From positions 1-11,419 of the forward strand of contig CALCBQ010000146.1 in assembly GCA_937897215.1 (NCBI GenBank): DNA of 11,419 bases, given 5' to 3'. The number at the start of each line of letters is the position of its first letter. The first letter of the stretch is position 1. The notes beneath the pieces were generated by a model. The model saw nothing but the letters and a program-made list of their open reading frames with translations. It did not search any database and had not been told where the DNA came from. Source of the stretch: an uncultured Clostridia bacterium. Lineage in GTDB: Bacteria; Bacillota; Clostridia; Oscillospirales; Acutalibacteraceae. A program made the position numbers and the translations under genes. Of the stretch, positions 7,159 to 11,419 are shown in pieces.

Positions 7159-7211
7159 CCCCCCTCAGTCATTTTCTGCGAAAATGACAGCTCCCCCTCA
7201 AGGGTGGAGCC
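7158..7211 (-). repeat. Right terminal inverted repeat of the DUF559 element
   Basis: Inverted counterpart of the left end. Its inner hairpin is longer (GTCATTTTC-TGC-GAAAATGAC, 7168-7188) than the left one, while the outer hairpin (7190-7210) has the same stem GCTCC/GGAGC. The DUF559 stop codon TAA (7156-7158) touches its inner edge, and the epimerase ribosome site begins five bases outside it. Confidence 0.88.
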
Positions 7212-7215
7212 TATT

Positions 7216-7221
7216 AAGGAG
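7216..7221 (+). promoter_or_regulatory. Ribosome binding site deciding the epimerase start
   Basis: AAGGAG lies six bases before ATG at 7228. This favours 7228 over the in-frame ATG at 7222 (no spacing) and the in-frame GTG at 7204, which lies within the repeat end. Confidence 0.8.
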
Positions 7222-7227
7222 ATGCTT

Positions 7228-8073
7228 ATGATTTACTATTTAGAAAATGATATTCTGAAAATTGCAGTTAACACTCACGGTGCAGAGCTTTCTTCAATTT
7301 TCAATAAAAAAGAAAACAAAGAAATGCTTTGGCAAGGCGACTCTCAGTTTTGGGGCAGAAAAAGTCCTGTGCTTTTCCCTGTGGTTGGCAAATACAAAAA
7401 CGGCAAAACTACATACGAAGGCAAAGAGTACCATTCAGGTCAGCACGGCTTTGCAAGAGATAGTGAGTTTACGCTAATAGAAAAAGCAGAAAACAAACTT
7501 TCTTTTGAACTTTTAAGCAACAAAGAAACGCTTAATCAATACCCATTCAGATTCCGTCTTGTATGCTCATTTGAGCTTAATAACGACAGAATTATTGTTG
7601 GTTGGAATGTAGAAAATATTGACGATAAAAAGATTTATTTTTCAATTGGTGCTCACCCTGCTTTTTACTGTGAAAAAAGTAAAACGGTGCTTTCTATGAA
7701 TGGCGAAAATCTTAAATACAATCTTATCAATTCCGATGGTCTTTACACCGCACCGAAATATGATGTTGAAAATTCATTTGTGCTTCACGACAGCGTTTTT
7801 GATAAGGATGCACTCATAATTGAAAATAGTGATGTAAATGAAATTTCGCTTATTGATAGCAACAAAAAATATTTAACAGTTAAATTTGATACACCACTTT
7901 TCGGCATCTGGTCCCCCGCAAAGAAAAATGCACCTTTTGTATGCATTGAGCCATGGTATGGTCGTTGTGATGCGGAAGATTTTAACGGAGATATTACAGA
8001 AAGAGAATGGAGTAATTCTCTCGAAATCGGTGAAAAATGGTACAAGGAGTATGAAATAATAATCCATGAGTAA
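7228..8073 (+). CDS. Aldose 1-epimerase family protein, LacX-like
   Basis: A 281-residue cytoplasmic protein of the galactose-mutarotase fold, LacX branch. Seen in order: GAELSSI (18-24), a KSPVLFPVVGKY block (45-56) typical of this branch, QHGFARD (72-78, His73 and Arg77), GAHPAF (141-146, His143, the usual general acid), and CIEPWYG (239-245, Glu241, the usual general base). The catalytic His and Glu are therefore present. LacX-type proteins are thought to interconvert sugar anomers, but substrate is not established for most, and some relatives act on hexose-6-phosphates. It overlaps the HAD gene by eight bases and heads a run with that gene and rarA. It now lies behind the DUF559 element, so its transcript probably begins upstream of that element or inside it. 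Confidence 0.9.
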   Translation: MIYYLENDILKIAVNTHGAELSSIFNKKENKEMLWQGDSQFWGRKSPVLFPVVGKYKNGKTTYEGKEYHSGQHGFARDSEFTLIEKAENKLSFELLSNKETLNQYPFRFRLVCSFELNNDRIIVGWNVENIDDKKIYFSIGAHPAFYCEKSKTVLSMNGENLKYNLINSDGLYTAPKYDVENSFVLHDSVFDKDALIIENSDVNEISLIDSNKKYLTVKFDTPLFGIWSPAKKNAPFVCIEPWYGRCDAEDFNGDITEREWSNSLEIGEKWYKEYEIIIHE

Positions 8074-8713
8074 TTACAAATATATTTTATTCGATTTTGA
8101 CGGCACACTTACTGACTCGTCAGAGGGCATTTTCAAAAGCTTGACCTATGCTTTTGAAAGCTACGGGCACGGCACTCCGTCAGAAGATTTATTGAAACAG
8201 TTTATTGGTCCGCCACTTCATTATAGCTTTACTGAAATCTGCGGATTTACCCCTGAGCACGCGGTAGAAATGACAGAAAAATACCGCGAAAGATACAGAG
8301 TAAAGGGCTATCTTGAAAGCAAGCTTTATGACGGAGTTTACGAGCTTTTAGAAGAGCTTAAAAATCGTGGCTATAAACTTGCAACTGCATCTTCAAAGCC
8401 CTTGAATTTTGTTGATGCAATTTGTGAAAAGCTTGATATTAAAAAGTTTTTTGATTTTCTTGGCGGCACAACCTTTGACAACACAACCGAAAGCAAAGCA
8501 ATGGTTTGTGAAAATGCTATGAAGCAAATCGGTGGAGATATTACCAACACTCTTATGGTTGGCGACACTCGATTTGATATTGAGGGCGCACACGCAGTTA
8601 ATCTTCCTTGTTGTGCGGTGCTTTACGGATTCGGCACTCGTGAAGATTTTGTTAAATACAAAGCCGAATATATTGTAGAAAAACCTGAAGAAATTTTAGA
8701 TATAGTGAAGTGA
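8066..8713 (+). CDS. HAD-family hydrolase, phosphoglycolate phosphatase-like
   Basis: A 215-residue small-molecule phosphatase of the haloacid dehalogenase superfamily (Gph/PGP-like, cap type C1). Motif I is FDFDGTLTD with nucleophile Asp10 and acid/base Asp12; motif II is ATASSKP with Ser109; motif III Lys is probably Lys144 (TESKAMV); motif IV is MVGDTRFDIEGA with Asp167 and Asp171. The cap lies between about 18 and 85. The start ATG overlaps the epimerase stop by eight bases, so translation is probably coupled. Pairing with an epimerase hints at sugar-phosphate housekeeping, but the substrate cannot be read from the sequence; pyrophosphatase (PpaX-like) activity is an alternative. Confidence 0.9.
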   Translation: MSNYKYILFDFDGTLTDSSEGIFKSLTYAFESYGHGTPSEDLLKQFIGPPLHYSFTEICGFTPEHAVEMTEKYRERYRVKGYLESKLYDGVYELLEELKNRGYKLATASSKPLNFVDAICEKLDIKKFFDFLGGTTFDNTTESKAMVCENAMKQIGGDITNTLMVGDTRFDIEGAHAVNLPCCAVLYGFGTREDFVKYKAEYIVEKPEEILDIVK

Positions 8714-8717
8714 AAAT

Positions 8718-9983
8718 ATGTCAACACCTTTAGCAGACAGACTTCGCCCACAAACCATTGACGATATGGTTGGGCAACGCCATCTTTTAGGCGAAAATAT
8801 GCCTTTACGCAACATTGTTGAATCAGGGTATTTACCAAACTTAATATTTTACGGTCCGTCAGGCACAGGCAAAACTACACTTGCACGAATTATTGCGAAA
8901 AACACAAATCGCAAACTTCACCATATTAACGGCACAAACGCAAGTACGGCTGATATTAAAGCAATAGTAAGTGAGCTTGATACTTTTGCAGCGCCAAACG
9001 GTATTCTCTTATACCTTGACGAAATTCAGTATTTCAACAAAAAGCAACAACAGTCTTTACTTGAATACATTGAAAGTGGACAGATTACACTTATTGCATC
9101 AACTACTGAAAATCCGTATTTTTACATTTACTCTGCCGTACTTTCTCGTTGTACTGTTTTTGAGTTTAAATCAGTTACACCTGAAGATGTTATTCCTAAC
9201 ATTCAGCGTGGATTTAAATTCCTTGAAGAAGAAACAGGCGTTAAATTAGAAATCGAAGACGGAGTTTGTGAGCATATTGCTACTGCATGTGGTGGAGATG
9301 TGCGAAAATCCCTAAATTTCGTTGAGTTGTGTGTACTTTCTGCAAGCATTATTGACGGCAAGCGTGTAATTACACTCGAAAACACAGGCGCACTTACAAT
9401 GAAAAACACTTTCCGTTATGATAAATTTGGCGACGAGCATTACGATATTCTTTCTGCTTATCAAAAGAGTATGCGTGGCTCTGACCCTGACGCAGCACTC
9501 CATTACCTTGCAAGATTACTTGAGGCGGGCGATATGGTTACGGCAATCCGCAGATTACTTGTTTGTGCAAGTGAAGATGTGGGACTTGCTTACCCACAGA
9601 TTATTCCTATTGTAAAATCTGCTTGTGATATTGCAATGCAGGTAGGAATGCCGGAAGCAGCAATCCCACTTGCCGATGCAGTTGTTTTAGTAGCTACAAG
9701 CCCTAAATCAAATACTGCGCACGACGGTATTTTTGCAGCACTTGATGATGTGCGAAAAGGCAATTACGGAAAAATACCAAGGCAGTTACAAAACAAGCAT
9801 TTTGACGGCGAAGATGCAGAAGTGAAAGGGCAGAATTACTTGTACCCTCACGATTATCCTAACCGTTGGGTAAAGCAACAGTATTTACCTGATGCTTTGA
9901 AAAATAAAAAATATTATGAGTTCGGCGAAAACAAAACCGAACAAACAGCCAAAGCATATTGGGATAAAATTAAAGGTGAGTAG
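8718..9983 (+). CDS. rarA: Replication-associated recombination protein A (RarA/MgsA)
   Basis: A 421-residue AAA+ ATPase of the RarA/Mgs1/WRNIP1 family, which acts at stalled replication forks and on single-strand/double-strand junctions. Opening PLADRLRPQTIDDMVGQ is diagnostic. Walker A is GPSGTGKTT (46-54); Walker B is LYLDEIQYFNK with Asp101-Glu102 (the family usually has DEIHRFNK); sensor 1 is STTENP (128-133); the arginine finger is in LSRC (Arg144); sensor 2 is in GGDVRKSLN. The C-terminal tetramerisation region follows, with the familiar KSMRGSDPDAALHYLARL-type stretch. ATG lies four bases after the HAD stop with only a weak ribosome site, suggesting coupling. The stop codon TAG (9981-9983) and the last two sense codons fall inside the terminal repeat of the element at 9975-10201, so the present C-terminus is partly set by that element. 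Confidence 0.95.
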   Translation: MSTPLADRLRPQTIDDMVGQRHLLGENMPLRNIVESGYLPNLIFYGPSGTGKTTLARIIAKNTNRKLHHINGTNASTADIKAIVSELDTFAAPNGILLYLDEIQYFNKKQQQSLLEYIESGQITLIASTTENPYFYIYSAVLSRCTVFEFKSVTPEDVIPNIQRGFKFLEEETGVKLEIEDGVCEHIATACGGDVRKSLNFVELCVLSASIIDGKRVITLENTGALTMKNTFRYDKFGDEHYDILSAYQKSMRGSDPDAALHYLARLLEAGDMVTAIRRLLVCASEDVGLAYPQIIPIVKSACDIAMQVGMPEAAIPLADAVVLVATSPKSNTAHDGIFAALDDVRKGNYGKIPRQLQNKHFDGEDAEVKGQNYLYPHDYPNRWVKQQYLPDALKNKKYYEFGENKTEQTAKAYWDKIKGE

Positions 9984-9999
9984 TATCAAACCTAACACG
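9975..9999 (+). repeat. Left inverted repeat of the post-rarA element
   Basis: GGTGAGTAGT at the outer end, then AT where the right copy has GC, then CAAACCTAA and ACG. It contains the rarA stop codon. Confidence 0.85.
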
Positions 10000-10176
10000 C
10001 CGTAAATAAAGTAATTTAGCGAATTTTCACTTTTTCATCCTTGACTTGCGTTAGCAAGCCTGCAGTCTCAAAAGCAAAAATTCATCTAAATCCCAATCAT
10101 TTACGGTTTGAAATTTTTTCGTACAACTTATTAATTAATAAACATAATAAAATATCGGTGAGAATGCAAACAAAAT

Positions 10177-10201
10177 CGTATTAGGTTTGGCACTACTCAC
10201 C
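10177..10201 (-). repeat. Right inverted repeat of the post-rarA element
   Basis: Inverted match to 9975-9999 with three differences. Its outer end lies just upstream of the AAGGAG ribosome site (10204-10209) of the dCMP deaminase gene. Confidence 0.85.
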
Positions 10202-10218
10202 TTAAGGAGAAAAAGGAA

Positions 10219-10716
10219 ATGGCTAAAAGAGAAGATTACATTAGTTGGGACGAATATTTTATGGGTATTGCGCTTCTTTCTGCAAGAAGAAGTAAAGACC
10301 CAAGCACACAGGTAGGTGCTTGTATTGTTGACAATAACAACAAGATTATGTCAGTTGGTTACAACGGATTCCCACACGGTTGCGATGATGACGAATTCCC
10401 TTGGGACAGAACCGGCGACGAATTTGACACAAAATATCCTTATGTTTGCCACGCTGAACTTAACGCAATTCTTAACAACGGTGGCAGAAACTTAAACGGT
10501 TGCAAAATTTACGTAGCACTTTTCCCTTGCAACGAATGTGCAAAGGCAATTATTCAGAGTGGTATTAAAGAGGTTATGTTCCTTTCAGACAAATACAAAG
10601 ATAGCCTTAACAACCGTGAATCTCGCAGAATGTTTGACGCTGCAGGTGTTAAATACACAAAAGTTAAAATGAATCGTGATGGATTAAACATCAGCTTCAG
10701 AGAAGAGGACATCTAA
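10219..10716 (+). CDS. Deoxycytidylate (dCMP) deaminase, ComEB-like
   Basis: A 165-residue zinc enzyme that converts dCMP to dUMP, feeding thymidylate synthesis. Visible: the N-terminal WDEYFMGIALLSARRSKDP block, STQVGACIV, the GYNGFPHGCDD loop, zinc ligand and proton-shuttle Glu in CHAE (His78, Glu80), and PCNEC (Cys104, Cys107). The length suits the short bacterial form, which in this family is commonly controlled by dCTP and dTTP; allosteric control here is inferred. A clear AAGGAG nine bases upstream supports the start. The stop overlaps the start of the next gene (TAATG). Its promoter is not obvious; the AT-rich right part of the upstream repeat element could supply it. Confidence 0.95.
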   Translation: MAKREDYISWDEYFMGIALLSARRSKDPSTQVGACIVDNNNKIMSVGYNGFPHGCDDDEFPWDRTGDEFDTKYPYVCHAELNAILNNGGRNLNGCKIYVALFPCNECAKAIIQSGIKEVMFLSDKYKDSLNNRESRRMFDAAGVKYTKVKMNRDGLNISFREEDI

Positions 10717-11303
10717 TGGGCAAAAATGATTTTTTTGCATTTGCAAGCAGAATTAAATACATAAACCGTTGGGCACTTATGCGAAATACTCGTTATGAAA
10801 CTTTAAGTGAGCATTCTGCAGAAGTGGCTCAGCTTTGCTACGCTCTTGCAAGTATAGGTAATCAGCGTTTAGGCAAAAATTATAACTGTGAAAGAGCATC
10901 TCTTTTAGGGCTTTATCACGATGTGCCTGAGATTATCACAGGCGACTTGCCTACACCTGTAAAGTATTACAGTACAGAAACAAAAGAGGCTTACAAATCA
11001 GTTGAAAAGAATGCGTCAAAACAACTTCTTTCTATGTTACCCGAAGATTTATTACCATCATACGAGCCACTTTTCAAGAAAAAAGCAGAAGATAAAGAAT
11101 TATGGAAACTCGTTAAAGCTGCCGATAAAATCAGTGGTTACTTAAAATGTGTTGACGAGCGAAAAGCCGGCAACAGCGAATTTATTGAAGCAGAAAAAAC
11201 ACTTCTTAAATCTATTGAAAAAATTGATTTAGAAGAAGTAAAAATCTTCACAGAAGAATTTTTGCCATCATATGAAAAAACTTTAGACCAGATGAAAAAG
11301 TAA
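10716..11303 (+). CDS. yfbR: YfbR-type HD-domain 5'-deoxynucleotidase
   Basis: A 195-residue HD-domain metal phosphohydrolase that removes phosphate from deoxyribonucleoside 5'-monophosphates. It follows E. coli YfbR closely from the start (FFAFASRIKYINRW, LMRNTRYETLSEHS) and keeps the metal and catalytic residues at the same numbers as I recall them for E. coli: His33, His68-Asp69, Glu72 and Asp137, with Trp19 and the GDLPTPVKYY block (76-85) for sugar selection. GAGG lies seven bases before the ATG, and the ATG shares one base with the dCMP deaminase stop. Both enzymes act on dCMP-type substrates, so this pair probably balances deoxynucleotide pools. The gene is complete and is followed at once by a repeat cluster. 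Confidence 0.93.
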   Translation: MGKNDFFAFASRIKYINRWALMRNTRYETLSEHSAEVAQLCYALASIGNQRLGKNYNCERASLLGLYHDVPEIITGDLPTPVKYYSTETKEAYKSVEKNASKQLLSMLPEDLLPSYEPLFKKKAEDKELWKLVKAADKISGYLKCVDERKAGNSEFIEAEKTLLKSIEKIDLEEVKIFTEEFLPSYEKTLDQMKK

Positions 11304-11305
11304 AG

Positions 11306-11419
11306 GTCGCGTAGGGACGGTTCCCTCCCTCTGTGAGGGAGGTGGCATTTTCGCAAGAAAATGACGGAGGGAGTTACTCCCCCAGTCGCCTTACGGCGAC
11401 AGCCCCCTCAAAGATGGGG
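11306..11419. mobile_element. Gene-less relative of the DUF559 repeat element, cut by window end
   Basis: A run of hairpins starting two bases after the yfbR stop: an imperfect GTCGC-GTA-GGGAC (11306-11318); a perfect CCTCCCTC-TGT-GAGGGAGG (11324-11342); CATTTTC-GCAA-GAAAATG (11346-11363); and GTCGCC-TTAC-GGCGAC (11385-11400). The reverse complement of 11376-11419 reads like the DUF559 element end (TTGAGGGGG, CTGTC, hairpin, GACTGGGGGAGT). The part 11319-11375 reads like an opposite end, and the two meet in a palindrome GGGAGT-T-ACTCCC (11370-11382) with no gene between. It may also end the yfbR transcript, although no U-tract follows any stem. Confidence 0.7.

Larger units (their letters stand above)
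6767..7211 (+). mobile_element. 445-bp DUF559 element bounded by hairpin inverted repeats
   Basis: The two ends are inverted copies of each other: both begin (read inward) with GGCTCCACCCTTG, continue with GGGGGAGCTGTC, then a hairpin of differing length, then GACTGAGGGG. Outside the hairpin interior, 37 of 39 positions agree between left (6767-6812) and right (reverse complement of 7158-7211). The only gene inside, a DUF559 nuclease, begins eight bases after the left repeat and its stop codon touches the right repeat, so the element is just repeat-gene-repeat. The GC-rich ends contrast with the AT-rich DNA around. No convincing target duplication is seen (ATATG at left, TATTA at right). A related gene-less copy is at the right edge of the window. 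Mobility is inferred from this layout, not shown. Confidence 0.8.
9975..10201. mobile_element. 227-bp MITE-like element with 25-bp inverted ends and nested hairpin
   Basis: The ends 9975-9999 and 10177-10201 are inverted copies, 22 of 25 positions matching; both start GGTGAGTAGT read inward, and share CAAACCTAA. Directly inside the left end, arms containing CCGTAAAT, ATTTAG and GAATTTT (10000-10027) are repeated inverted at 10079-10106, and at the centre CTTGC-GTTA-GCAAG (10045-10058) forms a small stem. The remaining 10107-10176 is AT-rich and unpaired. It carries no reading frame of note. It fills nearly the whole gap between rarA and the dCMP deaminase gene. Flanks show TTAA on both sides (9970-9973 and 10202-10205), a possible target site. 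It is unrelated to the DUF559 repeat family. Confidence 0.75.

Noticed and set aside
6760..7216. Target-site duplication around the DUF559 element
   Set aside because: Flanks ATATG and TATTA share at most a partial match; not strong enough to claim.
7204..7227. GTG start at 7204 for the epimerase, adding eight residues
   Set aside because: It lies inside the element's terminal repeat, has no fitting ribosome site, and AAGGAG at 7216-7221 points to ATG 7228.
7785..8108. 107-codon minus-strand reading frame opposite the epimerase and HAD genes
   Set aside because: It is antisense to two well-recognised enzymes with intact motifs and shows no family resemblance.
10108..10134. Promoter for the dCMP deaminase gene (TTGAAA and TATTAA) inside the repeat element
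   Set aside because: The spacer is only 15 bases and the region is so AT-rich that such matches are expected by chance.
11306..11419. CRISPR array or tRNA cluster at the GC-rich right edge
   Set aside because: The hairpins are of different sequence with no regular repeat-spacer spacing, and no tRNA arms or anticodon loop can be built.

Overview
The window is an AT-rich chromosomal segment with short intergenic gaps, strong AGGAG-type ribosome binding sites and Gram-positive-style proteins. The gene content (a MurA/WalJ/RlmH block beside a two-component system and an HtrA protease, plus a LacX-type epimerase, RarA, dCMP deaminase and a YfbR-type nucleotidase) and the repeat style suggest a low-GC Firmicute, most likely an anaerobic gut-type Clostridia member. 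That placement is inference; no rRNA or marker phylogeny is available here.

Left half (about 140-6528, all minus strand, reading right to left): murA, a hairpin terminator, walJ-like metallo-hydrolase and rlmH (ATGA overlap), a short gap, then an OmpR-type response regulator, a membrane histidine kinase (overlapping) and a membrane-anchored HtrA protease. These are cell-envelope and ribosome-maturation genes. The regulator-kinase-protease set resembles either WalRK plus HtrA or the secretion-stress arrangement CssRS plus HtrA. A hairpin at 98-127 closes the block on the left, next to a small perfect tandem repeat.

Centre (6547-7227): a divergent promoter region into which a 445-bp element has apparently inserted. 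Two near-identical GC-rich terminal inverted repeats, each made of two tandem hairpins, tightly enclose a single 112-codon DUF559 (Vsr/PD-(D/E)XK-like) nuclease gene. The left repeat supplies the gene's ribosome binding site. The element sits between sigma-A-type promoters and the epimerase gene they would otherwise serve directly.

Right half (7228-11303, plus strand): a tight lacX-like epimerase / HAD phosphatase / rarA run, a 227-bp structured repeat element whose terminal repeat contains the rarA stop codon, then a dCMP deaminase / YfbR-type 5'-deoxynucleotidase pair overlapping by one base. The window ends inside a second repeat related to the DUF559 element but lacking the gene, with the two end-units nearly abutting, as in a non-autonomous (MITE-like) derivative.

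The coding genes are mostly conserved housekeeping functions. The part that most deserves attention is the DUF559 nuclease-plus-hairpin-repeat element, its gene-less relative at the right edge, and the unrelated nested-hairpin element behind rarA.
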